DNA from: Paraphysomonas bandaiensis
Lineage: Eukaryota; Chrysophyceae
DNA: 58,581 bases
Direction: 5' to 3'
NCBI GenBank assembly: GCA_965644295.1
Contig: CBFFRP010000237.1
Coordinates: 1-58,581, forward strand
How positions within the stretch are numbered: the stretch's first letter is position 1; each line of letters starts with the position of its first letter. Positions 10,553 through 21,330 of this stretch are shown here, one piece after another. The notes beneath the pieces were generated by a model. That model was not told the origin of the DNA. It searched no databases and was given only the letters and a program-made list of their open reading frames with translations. A program made the translations under genes and the position numbers.

Positions 10553-12040
10553 CTAGCGAAGCAGTGTAATTCCGAGCTCTTCGCACATTTCAAACATCAC
10601 ATCTGGCCAAGGTGTACACGAAACCTCCCCAATATGGGCTTTTCCCAGAAGAAGCATATAAAGTCTCTCCAGTCCAATACCACCACCTATCGCACTTGGA
10701 TACTCGTTATTTAGAAGCTGGGAGTGGTACGGAAAGGAGGCAAAATCAGTTTGTCCACTGAGATTGAGTTGAAAATGAAGTTCGGGGGCATCCACTCTGA
10801 TTCCCATTGATGTCAGTTCATGTCGGCGCTGTGTTACAGAATTCCATACTATCATAATCAATCAAATATTTAGCGATAGGGTGGAGCACTGAATTACCTA
10901 GTATATCACCGTTGATGCCATGATACTCCTCCCCATCTGGACCTCTCACACCATTGCAAGTACTCCAATCTATTCACATTCATAAGTGCTATGTAATTAA
11001 TGTACTTCACAGTATTATTTACGAAATACATTTGTACATTGAAACTTACCGTCATAGTCAGAGGCACGCATTTCGTGAGGAAAGCCATCGTTCAGAGTCC
11101 ACCCTATGCCGATCAGGAAAATTGCTTTGTGTTCTTGTAGAATCTGCATTACGTAAATAACTCATATGTATTTTGATTTAGGCATTGCATAATACTTATA
11201 TGATAATTCATTATGATTTGAATATCAAAGCAAGCGCGAATACTATCCTAATATTTTGTATATTTGCAATAATACAATAACTGACTACTTACAACAGTTT
11301 CTCTTTCTTTGCGAGGTAAGTCTGGGTACTGTGCTAGCAATTCCTCCGCGTGCATGAAGTGAAGTTCTTCAGGGAGTTGAGACTGAGGCATTCTTTGCAC
11401 CAAATCGGGAAAAAACTCACGTACTTTTTTCTCAGCCGCCACAACTGCACTCCAGATTCCTCGTACTGTCTCCTTCAGATAGGTAACCGTTCGCTGATCT
11501 CGAGATATAGCCTTTTCCCAATCAAACTGGCTGACAGTTGCAGAGTGGTCGTGATCAAGAAAATAGCCTGTACGAATGGCTTTCATATCGGTTACCAGGC
11601 CTTGCCCTGTATCAAAGCCAAATTGTTTTAGGGCAAACCGCTTCCATTTTGTAGCCGCTTGAACAACTTCTGCATCAACTGGCGACTCCCCTGCATTCTT
11701 GATTGTGAATGAAACTGGCTTGCGGGACCCATCTCTATCTAGATAATCGTTCATTCCAGATATGGTGGAGACAATAAGCGGAACAGTGACCTCTTCCAAG
11801 TTGAGGTTGCGACATAAATGGGTTTTCAACGTCTCCTGAATACCGTGATTATGAACAGCATTTTACAACAACACAAACCTTAATCAGTTGTATGGCCTTC
11901 TGGGTGTCTCTTGGGCTCAGAGAGGGGGTATAGTTCCTGGGAAGTACTTCTTTTAGACGACAATATGTCGACATACCTGGACCTGCGAGATCCGCCTGCT
12001 TCAGCCGCTGGATAACATCGTTCTCTGTTGAATAATTCAT
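10553..12040 (-). CDS. asnA: Aspartate-ammonia ligase, bacterial AsnA type (asparagine synthetase A)
   Basis: Five exons read 12040-11879, 11835-11293, 11143-11050, 10969-10898 and 10848-10553, all with GT-AG borders and matching phases, for 388 residues. AsnA makes asparagine from aspartate, ammonia and ATP and is a class II tRNA-synthetase fold enzyme. It is unrelated to the glutamine-dependent AsnB used by most eukaryotes. Landmarks shared with bacterial AsnA are [88 protein letters not shown] and the C-terminal [16 protein letters not shown] motif 3. The protein is about 55 residues longer than the 330-residue bacterial form, mainly at the N-terminus. In the otherwise conserved GIGG segment the second Gly of the pair is Trp. 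The introns show it is a resident nuclear gene. It is head to head with an asparaginase gene. Confidence 0.94.
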
Positions 12041-12847
12041 CTAGGTGAGTCGTGGTTCAGATAGTTATAGTATATTGATATTGATATGACAGATAACAAT
12101 AAAATAAGAGCTCCATCTCTATTAGTCTACTCACGTATCCATATATGTACATTCAACACCACATTTCAAACTTCAACACCTAATGAAGTTCGAAGGGTCC
12201 ATGCAGCCCCATATCGGATATCTATACTGTGTATGTATAACTTGGTATTGATACATCAAAGTTGAATTGAACACCATCCGCCGCTTCACTTCACTCTGAG
12301 ATGAGAACAAGAAAGTTCAAAGATCTCTTGAAGGGCTTCTGGACTTGACTTCGGAGTCCGAAAAATCTGTTTCTGGGCCCGGAATATGTCGATCAGGCAA
12401 AAAAGTCCCCTTTTTTCAACCGGATTTTTTCACTGATTCCATACGATAATGATGTTATTCCGTGATATCTATAGATATTCCCACAAACACAACCTGAAAA
12501 ACCAATTGCTGTTCCTGCAGCTGGTGTACCCTACGTGCTATGCCGTAGCACGTCTACAAAAATTCGTGATATTTTTTAGGGTCACCCCATACAAGGTCAA
12601 TACTCGAGAAATAGAAAAACTCGACTTTTGCCGAACAATATGACTGTGATCAGTATAAAACTCGAGTTTCTCAAAAGACGAGTTTTGCAATTCTCGAGAA
12701 ATTTGCTTGTATGGAGGCACTAAAGTCGAGTTTTGGCCTTGTATGGATGGCCTTCGGTGGTATAATTGCATAATTGCATAAGTGCTGTAGTACAGCAGCA
12801 GTGTGTCGTTTGTGTGGGTGTGACGTACGCTGCTGAGACGGAAGAAT
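12041..12847. promoter_or_regulatory. Shared divergent region between asparagine synthetase and asparaginase, with CTCGA palindrome cluster
   Basis: This 0.8-kb spacer holds the promoters of two divergent asparagine genes. Between about 12580 and 12750, the core CTCGA or its complement recurs six times: CTCGAG at 12603, 12661 and 12693, plus single sites near 12620, 12679 and 12725, usually next to TTTT or AAAT. The block is roughly an inverted repeat: CCATACAAGG near 12587 faces CCTTGTATGG near 12738. It could be a regulatory cluster or a foldback transposon that landed in the promoter; the sequence does not decide. Confidence 0.45.
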
Positions 12848-15093
12848 GTGATAGCTATCATTTTGGTCACACCTTACTACCTCCTCTATGAGCACTACAT
12901 GGGCACCCAGGAGTCAAAAGTAGTAGATATCACGAGTGTCTGGGATCACTCTGCCCATGAGCAGGAGACTGCCCCTGGTCGCAAGGACAGTGAGTGCAGT
13001 GGAACCTTTCAAAACGATGTGGTGGAATTCGCTCGAAAGTATGCGCAGCTGCAAGACATGACAGGGGCTTCGCTGTCACGTGTGCTAGTGATATACAGCG
13101 GTGGTACCATAGGAATGAAAAAGGACCCGATTAGTGGGTATGTACCGGCACAGGGCTTTCTGACAGAGTTCCTCGCCACTGATCGGCGGTTTCATGACGA
13201 GGTATATTTGGAGTCCCTGAGATCTCATTCTGACACGATGTTTGGTATAAACACTATGCATCCTGAACTTGGAGAAATTCTTACTATGCCCATGTCGATG
13301 TACGGGAAGCGGGTAGCTTATCAAGTCTATGAATTTGAGCCTTTAAAAGATTCTTGTAATATGACAAGTGAGGATTGGATTCAGATCGCTAGTTGTATTG
13401 AGGACCATTACCATAACTACGATGCGTTCATTGTACTGCATGGAACTGATACGATGGCGTACTCCGCATCTGCTCTGTCTTTTCTTCTCGAAAATTTGGG
13501 CAAGACCGTTATATTCACTGGATCCCAGGTGCCTTTTAGCGAGCTTAGAAATGATGCTTATGAGAATCTGTTGGGCGCACTGACCCTTGCTGGACATTAT
13601 GTCATTCCGGAAGTGTCACTTTTTTTTGACAATAATCTTCTTCGTGGTAATCGCACGACGAAAGTAAATGCTGTAGACTTTCATGCATTTGACAGTCCGA
13701 ATCTGAAGCCCCTTGCTCACCTGGGCGTGAATATTAATATTGAGTGGACAGAGGTCCTCCGTCCCAACACCATCGCACCTTTTCGAGCGTGCAAGAACCT
13801 CACGGCATGCGTCGGATGTATGCGCTTGTTCCCGGGCATGCCCGCTTCTTCTATCCGAGCCTTTACAGCTCCGCCTATGCAAGGAGTTGTACTTGAGACA
13901 TTCGGGACAGGTAATGCACCCGACGACAGGCCAGATCTCCTGGATGCACTGGCTGATGCTGTGAAGCGCGGAGTGGTAATTGTGAACGTCACGCAGTGCG
14001 CTAAAGGTGCGGCAGCACAGTTATACTCCACAGGGCATGCCATCACCTCCATAGGGGTGGTAGCTGGGCGTGATATGACAACAGAGTGTGCATTGACCAA
14101 ACTCAATTACCTACTAAGTAATAAAAATTATACCATTGAAAAGGTCAAAAGGCTAATTGTAGAGCCGTTGAGAGGGGAGTTAACAGTTCCTGCTGTACAT
14201 ACAACAGGAGTGGAACGTAAGTACGACAGCTTACTCGCATCGATACTTAGCACGACGATTCGATCTTGTCAAGACGCAGTGCGGGATATGGTGGCCCGTA
14301 TGTTACGCCCACTTTTGTTACACGAAGCAGCAGCGCAGGGAGATGTACAAGCTCTTCAGGAACTGATATGTCCCGAGTTACACGTGGATGCAGTGGACTA
14401 CGAGGATAAGACATGTTTGTTTGCCGCAGTAGCGAGGAATAATATGCAAGCCGTTAGGTGGCTAATAGAGCAAGGAGCTAATGTGCATACCCGTGATAAA
14501 TATGGAAACTCTGCTGTAAGTTACTCAAGATGAAACTTATTGGTGTAGTTGAATCTAATATAATTATCGTATATATATATTCTATTTCATATTAATGACT
14601 ACCTTGTGTTCGTGATGTGCGAATCATGTATCTAATTTATGAGCAGATGGTGTATGCCGTTCGCAGTGTACTATCCATCCCTGCCGAAGAGGTGGCGGAC
14701 AAGATACAAATAATACGGTTAATGGGCGCAGCTGGTGCCCATCTTAAAGGCGCGGTTTTGTCCAATGAGATAATGACTTTTGTCGAGCATGGAAATATGG
14801 AGATGCTAAGCATGATATATGAGTTCGGAGGATCGATTTTGTCGACTGATCGCAGCGGCAGAAATATTACTCATATTGCAGTGGCGCATGACAGAATAGA
14901 AGTACTTAAGTGGGTGATGTCGAAGTCTGACCTTGGTGTGTTGGTTGATATGAAAGATTTGTTCGGCAGAACTGCTTTGGATGAGGCCAGAGGGATGGGT
15001 TGCAGAAAGATTGCAGTGGAGATACTTGAGGCAGGAGCAATGTGCAACCACGATACTGAACTAGACACACAGCGCTCTGAATGTGATATTTAA
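12848..15093 (+). CDS. Type I L-asparaginase with C-terminal ankyrin repeats
   Basis: Exon 1 (12848-14515) joins exon 2 (14647-15093) in phase 0 over a 131-base intron to give 704 residues. The asparaginase domain occupies about residues 70-450. It has the first catalytic motif VIYSGGTIGM (Thr87) and the second HGTDTMAYSASAL (Thr200, Asp201), then FTGSQVPFSELRNDAYENL and GTGNAPDD. The enzyme hydrolyses asparagine to aspartate and ammonia. Residues about 490-700 carry ankyrin-like repeats (LHEAAAQGDVQALQELI, VNAVDYEDKTCLFAAVARNN-like units, DKYGNS), the same order as in animal ASPG-type asparaginases. Met18 (MGTQESK, base 12899) is an alternative start. The longer start would add a hydrophobic 17-residue leader (MIAIILVTPYYLLYEHY), which may be an anchor or simply 5' untranslated sequence. 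It is divergent from the asparagine synthetase gene. Confidence 0.9.
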
Positions 15094-17389
15094 TCAGTGT
15101 TACTGAAAGAGTAAATCGTATAGATAGAGTAATACTTGTGATTGACTGGAGGATTATGTTTCCCGGCTGACATTGTTTCGACCACTCCTATGTAGTACAT
15201 GTAAAGTACTTGTTACGTACTTTTATACTGGAATTGTGCATTGTATTGGGAACTGTAGTTCCAGTTATGTGGGAGATGTAACTATTCGAGGAAAGATTAG
15301 GGAGTACCATTAACGGAGGCAATTATGTTCGAGAGCATAGGCAGTGAAATTTTGTCCAACGTTTCTGCAATAGCATATTTATCGTGGGCGTAAAATGTAA
15401 CCATGGAATCGGGGTAGAAGTAGTGATGCGTGCGTAATTTTATAATCATTAAGTAAAAGTTTAGTTCAAGGTAATGAAAACCAGGGCTGTGTACCAATTA
15501 ATTGATGCAGATATAATAACAATTATTACTTGCTGTTTTCTGTCCCTATTAATAATACCAAACTACGTACTCAAGTAGCTATATATTAGCTGCCAACATA
15601 GCTTGCTCAACTGTAACTCTCTATTTCACTTGGAATTAGACTTAATACGTCAGAACCAAACCAGAATGATTGCAAGTGGTCAGATAGAAGCAAATAGCGG
15701 TCAATCATGGCAAATGTGGAGCCCCACTTGATATCTTGTTTGATTTCTGCGTTTAAGATTAGAAAAATATTCACCGTCGTCTTCTATCATCTGACCACTG
15801 TACGACGGACTCCTCATCGTTTGATCTGCTCCTGGAAAGGCAGGCAGTCCATTTCAGTGATGTTGTTTTTACGAATACACAGACTTTGACATGAAAACCC
15901 CTCTTTTTTCTTAATCGGTCTAGAAACATGGGGTATTCATGCCCTGGAAGTCAAAGCAGTCGCTCATTCAACAAGCAAGTCGTGAAGGGAGGTAAGCGAT
16001 CTCACTCACAGCGTATGAAGATCTCCATGTGTCTGTCTACGTATATTCATGGGGGTATGCCCACAGCACAGCTACACTGACCACTCCTCCTCCTCATAAC
16101 ACTGATAAGAGACCCATCGTACACTAATAATAGTATACAGATATGCTGCATATACATACACATACACTGTTATGTAGATATGAATGAATTGCTATGTTTG
16201 TTGTGATGCTCTCCGAGCCATCAATATGTTGTGTGGTGTGTGCACGTATCTTAGACAGTCGCAATGTGTAATCAATGGATATAAGAACGACTAGGATTAA
16301 TACTATATTTGGCTAGGTTGAGTCATTTATGGCTTTGACTAGGTTTTTACACCGAAAATGGAATGACTAGGAAATTCCACCAAATTGACTAGGTTGAATA
16401 ATATATCCCTCATCTGAATTGCTTGCGATGCACAAACACCATCTACCCCAACGAATTATCGGTATATCTCTTTAAGAAGGTCTGAAATCTTCATCTGTGA
16501 CTTTGTCATGTTGACAATTGCGTTGGAGAAGACCTCAATGACCTGCAACATTTTATGGGCTTTTTCATCAGTAATACTGTAAGTTTGTCGTGGCATATTA
16601 TCCTTATAATAATGACACTTCCACATACTATCTTTTATTATAATACTGTGGTAGAAGAAGGTGTTGTACTTAAGTACACTTTACACAACACTGATGATTG
16701 TTATGTCTGACAATCAGTATATGGCGCTCTGTGTTTTGTGGCATGAAACCCTCCTTTTCAAATAAGACAACTAAACAGCTAATACATGAATATAATATAA
16801 TAATATTTGTGTTGTAAAGTGTTCAGATAAACATATTGGTTTACGTGAAAGTACATAGGTTTGTGTGATTTAAAAATATATATCAAATAATATCATTGCT
16901 ATTACATACATATAGTTGTTTCATAATATATTAAAAAGTATCTTGTCACAAAGCAAACTTATCATGACGGCTGCGTTTGGATGAATGATATACATTGTCA
17001 GCACTATGACTGCTATAACTGCTAAATCACCAGCATATTATAGCTGCGTGACCGTTTTAACGTGCCGTCTCCATGCGTACACGCTCCAATTCCGAGCGAA
17101 ATATCAACATGATGTGCTGTGTATATTGTGTCTGTGTAATATATGTTAGCAGGAAACTTCCACCCCTGTGTAGGTGTAGGTAGAAGCTCGCAATAAAGAG
17201 AGCTTCTCCACTGTAGGGTGCAAAATTCTAGTAGGCGAAGAATTTGAGTTGACAAGATCTGAGAAAGATACTGTCGTCTTCTTCCCGCCCATATCATGAC
17301 TCCAACTGGTTCATGGGACAAGTTCGACATGAACTCAATCATAGTTTTGAAGGTAGAAGATCATAAATAATACGTATCCTATGCAACAA
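15094..17389. other. Gene-poor region with old repeats
   Basis: No convincing gene. An inverted pair at about 15676-15690 and 15780-15797 (GTGGTCAGAT..AGAAG) could form a hairpin. The segment 16190-16420 shares words with 43110-43200 (GATGCTCTCCGAGCCA) and with 46900-46980 (GACTAGGTTGAATAATAT-like), showing diverged dispersed repeats. A minus-strand open frame at 15297-15497 (66 codons) and another at 17022-17342 (106 codons) have no recognisable features and are not supported as genes. Confidence 0.4.
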
Positions 17390-18590
17390 CAGGAGACGAA
17401 AAAATCTTTGATACTGTGCCCTTTTATCTATCCCTCAACATTCGGACTTACACATTGTTGTGGTGTTCTGGGAGAAAAGTACCGGAGATACTATCATGAG
17501 TCGCATATATATCAGGGATAGGGAACAATATATTGCAATACTATTGTTAGGTAGCGTTCCATCAATAGTATTGATGGATTTTTTAAACCGGCCCTACAAT
17601 ACTATTGCAATATATTGCAATATATTGTACAATATATTGCATCATATTAGTATGACTAATCAGTAAGTAAACACATCCGTAGTTTTCATTTTTAGTACTT
17701 GCCATATTTTATAAGGTCTAAGGTCACTTGATAATCAAACCCACTACTCTTAACTAATTAAAAGTTTCCTCATACTCATCCTCTGAGCCATCATCGGTGA
17801 CATCATCATGACCATATTCATTCAATATTGATTGAAATATGCTTGCATTCAATATTGATTGAAATATGCTTGTTCGGGACACCTTCGACCGGACTCCAAA
17901 AACAGCGGTAAATGTCCCTACTTTTGTATGCACTCATCATTCAGTTGTCTCTTCTTATCACTATAGGATATATATACTATATTAAGAGAAGTACTGTACA
18001 TACATGTGGAGAGGTGTAGAGTGCTGTTTGAGCTGGCGATACATAAAAAATAGAAAATAACATAAAAAATAGGCTTTTTTTCTTATTTTCCGGATATTTG
18101 TATACAGAGGCGTATATTTTGCACCATACAGTTAAGGATCTTCTCTTATATGACTATCATAATATTGATTGCAATATATTGCAATAGTATTGTGAGCTCT
18201 ATTAACAGAAACACTATTGATGGAATATTTGACCAATCCACCAATCAATATATTTTACAATATATTGCAATATATTGTACAATATATTGCAATACAATAT
18301 ATTGTTCCCTATCCCTGATATATATAGTCAGCAGATATTGTTCTGTCTACTCATAGCCAAATGATATTGTATATTGTGTGTGGTTCAAGAAGGGGCACAA
18401 ATAAGTGTCACTTGATAATATGCATCTTTGGGCCTTGACAAGTAAACAGTAAACAGGCATCCGGGAATGGGCCCATCTCAAGGGCTACCTGCTGCTGAAG
18501 TCAAGCATCCAAGATATTCACGTTATGAACAGAGAGCGGAAGTGGTCGCACCTTGGTGCTTGCGGCGAACATAAAAGCAATTATAGTGGA
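17390..18590 (-). repeat. Dispersed composite repeat A, copy 1, interrupted by an 805-bp element
   Basis: The parts 17390-17512 and 18318-18590 are one copy of the multi-copy repeat A (complement orientation), split by the TIR element at 17513-18317. Shared blocks with other copies include the AGTGACACTTATTTG-type block, GGGCCCATTCCCGGATGCC and the hairpin module GCTTGCGG...GTGCGACC. Confidence 0.75.
17505..18325 (+). mobile_element. 805-bp non-autonomous hAT-like DNA transposon, copy 1
   Basis: The element runs 17513-18317. It begins CAGGGATAGGGAACAATATA and ends with the reverse complement (ATTGTTCCCTATCCCTG). It is flanked by an 8-bp target duplication ATATATAT at 17505-17512 and 18318-18325. 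Eight-base duplications with CAGGG-type termini are typical of the hAT superfamily. The interior is rich in CAATATATTG palindromes and includes a 26-base tandem duplication at about 17822-17873; it has no transposase. A second copy of exactly the same length lies at 52889-53693 in the opposite orientation, with no difference noticed in the parts compared. Confidence 0.92.
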
Positions 18591-19090
18591 TGCGCAAGAT
18601 ATCAAAATATGACAACATTATATTAAGAGAAGCATTAACTTATAACAACAGAAGAAGGTAAGCAAACTTATACTCAATGTTGATAATTATAAATTATTCT
18701 CAAAATTTCTTATCATTCACCAAATTCGTGTAGTTTCTACTACCACTCATTTCTCGTAGGATCTTACTTCGTCACTATAACTTGCATCATCACTGTATTC
18801 CGTTTCACTACTATATATACCTATCGTCATTCATTCTCGTAGTACGATTAATAAGAGTACAACTGTAGAATACTACTGTAATTTAAATTCCTTATAACTA
18901 CAGCTTGCAATTACTACTGTCATATCGCAGAACGCAACAGAATATAAACGGAAATGTTATAATAAAAGCTAAAGGCATGTGCATGAAATAGAATACACCT
19001 ATAGTAATACCACAAACCGTTTCTTTCCGAGCACATATTAAGTCGATATGAGATAGTCAAATGTTTTGCGAAACCACGCTCAGTCCTCTG
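18591..19090. other. Gene-free spacer
   Basis: AT-rich sequence with no recognisable gene or repeat. It presumably contains the 3' end of the minus-strand gene that ends at 19091. Confidence 0.35.
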
Positions 19091-19425
19091 TCACATTCCG
19101 TCGATGGAGGTGTCGGACAACTGAAATGGTGGATTGTTGAACCTGGAAAAGGCCAACTGCGCTTCGTTGAAAGGTGTAACAATCGCCTCATATACCTTTC
19201 GATGCGGCTCTATTTCAACATCATAGGGAGTGGCGCCATATTCGGCTTCAATAATCTCAGATGTAGCTTCCTTAATCAAATGCTGGATATAATACCATGG
19301 CTCTTTGGGAGTCTTTTATTGTACTCCGTTCTGAGTTTGTAATTGTTCCACACTTGCCGAAATCTGCGCAAAACGGAATTGATTCGATCCATAAAAAGAG
19401 AATGAATAACAAACTTTGTCCTCAT
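19091..19425 (-). CDS. Small two-exon protein, unknown function
   Basis: Exons 19425-19354 and 19312-19091 join in phase 0 across a 41-base GT-AG intron to give 97 residues. The protein starts [19 protein letters not shown], has [19 protein letters not shown] across the splice junction, then an acidic helix ([22 protein letters not shown]) and ends [11 protein letters not shown]. Composition and an intron of the size typical of this genome support a real gene. A strong acceptor (CTACATTTCAG) lies just upstream of the chosen ATG, so an additional 5' exon, possibly in the open frame up to 19614, is likely. I do not recognise the family. Confidence 0.5.
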
Positions 19426-20144
19426 GGTACTGAAATGTAGAAAATGTAACCCGAGCATTGAAAAAATAAGAAAAATGTTAAGAACTTCCTTTCTTATATC
19501 AAAATATTTCGATTTGTTTGACTTCCCCGCGATGATGCTTCCACGATTGAGACCACGATTTAGAATCATATATTCTGCCACTTTAACATTCTCTGTCCTT
19601 TTATCTGTGCGCACTTGAGAGGGCAGTGTGTATACCTCATCTGCATCATAAAATAACTTTCACACAGTTGAACTATCGTACTTAGGCTTCTATAAACACA
19701 CATACGCTTGAGAACCCATCTATACCAGCCTCGACCACTATTCCAAAGTCAATCAACTTGTGATTTCCATCGACATGCTATAGATGATGTAGTCCCTTGT
19801 CGTTGAATACAACTCGGTGAGTAGCTGAGACTTGACGACATACCACAGTAACTGAATTCACTCGGTGTATACTCTGACGAATGTGATATGTGGAGACGCA
19901 ATTGGTGTGGTTATAGCACCATCTTTACGTGGGTGATTTGCTTACCAGTGCACACTGCAGGGCATAGCAGAGTACATATTATATATTCATTTTGTCGTTC
20001 ATGTTATGTGTTGTATTCTAGTGCTCGTTATCGCCATATTATCTTCGTGGTGTCTAAAAGTGTCCCTAACAACAGCAGTTAACACACTATCAGTATTAAG
20101 CAATTTGAGCTATTTTACAATTCAATTGAATTACTAACATCGTG
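19426..20144. other. Spacer, possibly with a 5' exon of the upstream minus-strand gene
   Basis: The minus-strand frame to 19614 remains open past a good splice acceptor and may contain a further exon. The remainder (19620-20144) shows no gene. Confidence 0.3.
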
Positions 20145-20462
20145 ATGGAAGTCTTATGCTTCGTAGTGCAAGGTCAGCAGAAACGAAATATTCTAAATTC
20201 TTCAATGAGAGACTATTTGAGGCGCTGCCGAACTATGACCAGACTCATCAATGACATTGAGGGGTTGCGTGAAGTGGCTCTTGATATCGATGAGACTGGA
20301 GTGGCAAGGAAACGTACCGGACTAGCCAAAGATATTCTCAAACTGAAACTTCCGATGGCAGTACAAACCAGGAGCAACGAACAAGAAGTGTACGACTATG
20401 CCTACACTCATAAGTTGCTACACAATCTTTACGATGTCTACCTAAACGACCGGCTACAATAA
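20145..20462 (+). CDS. Hypothetical 105-residue protein
   Basis: An open frame from ATG 20145 encodes a charged, mostly helical sequence: MRDYLRRCRTMTRLINDIEG in the middle, then a basic segment and an acidic/Tyr-rich end (EVYDYAYTHKLLHNLYDVYL). Amphipathic helices and the lack of low complexity favour real coding sequence. A splice acceptor-like GTCAGCAG at about 20172-20179 leaves open an unseen upstream exon. No family is recognised. Confidence 0.4.
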   Translation: MEVLCFVVQGQQKRNILNSSMRDYLRRCRTMTRLINDIEGLREVALDIDETGVARKRTGLAKDILKLKLPMAVQTRSNEQEVYDYAYTHKLLHNLYDVYLNDRLQ

Positions 20463-21330
20463 ATATAAATATCATACCAAACAACATAAAAACAAGAAGG
20501 TAAAATAGCAGTAAGCTTCAATCAATATGAAGGAAGTAACAATAATACACCACTTCAAACATAATAACGCTGCACAATACATACATCTTACACTCTCAGC
20601 GTAAACACAATGCTCTTCACTGTAGTTATACACTCATGCCTCAGGATCATACGGACTATACATCAGAGGCTCCTCTTGTATATTGCTGGATATATATTGC
20701 CATCAATAATACACAGCACACTGTATCGTATTATACTTACTTCACTGTGACCTTAAAAGACAGGATGAATGGTATATGGTTATATAACAGCTGTATGGTT
20801 CATCCCTGCTACATGTATACTATACGCACAATCCAAGTAGAAATATTCCGATATCTGGATATGTATTGTATATACATACTGTACATCTACGTATGATGTA
20901 TGCTCGTAAACGATCCACAGTGGTTTAAAAGGCCACACAGCCCTGTATTGTAACGGCTAAATACAGTACTATGTGGGAACCCACCTCGAAAAAGCCTCTA
21001 TTTTCAGAAGATCCTCAGGATCTTTGTTCAAAAAAATTGGCTCTTTTGAGGCTTCACAGTTCCAGTCACAGAAAATGAGAATAACTCACTCCTTCATTAC
21101 ATAAACTAACACAAAAAGTCTGTGCATAAACTGATACAAGAGAGCATTGCAGACGAGCAAGTTGTAGTAGATAGGAAAGAGTACCACGTGATGAACATAG
21201 TCGGTGTGATTCCAATTCCTGAAAGTTTTTGTTGTCGAACTTCTCTCTATTTATTGCTATAGTGGTGTCTGTATTTATAAATTGTTCTCATTACCACAAC
21301 TAAATACCACTGGCTGTTTGCACAACAAAT
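20463..21330. other. Gene-free spacer upstream of the 18-exon gene
   Basis: AT-rich, no supported gene or repeat. It contains the presumed promoter of the plus-strand gene starting at 21331. Confidence 0.35.

Noticed and set aside
13085-14106. Several open frames opposite or out of frame within the asparaginase gene
   Set aside because: They are shadows of the strongly supported asparaginase frame.
17022-17342. Minus-strand 106-codon open frame as a gene
   Set aside because: No recognisable motif, no supporting splice signals and repeat-rich surroundings.
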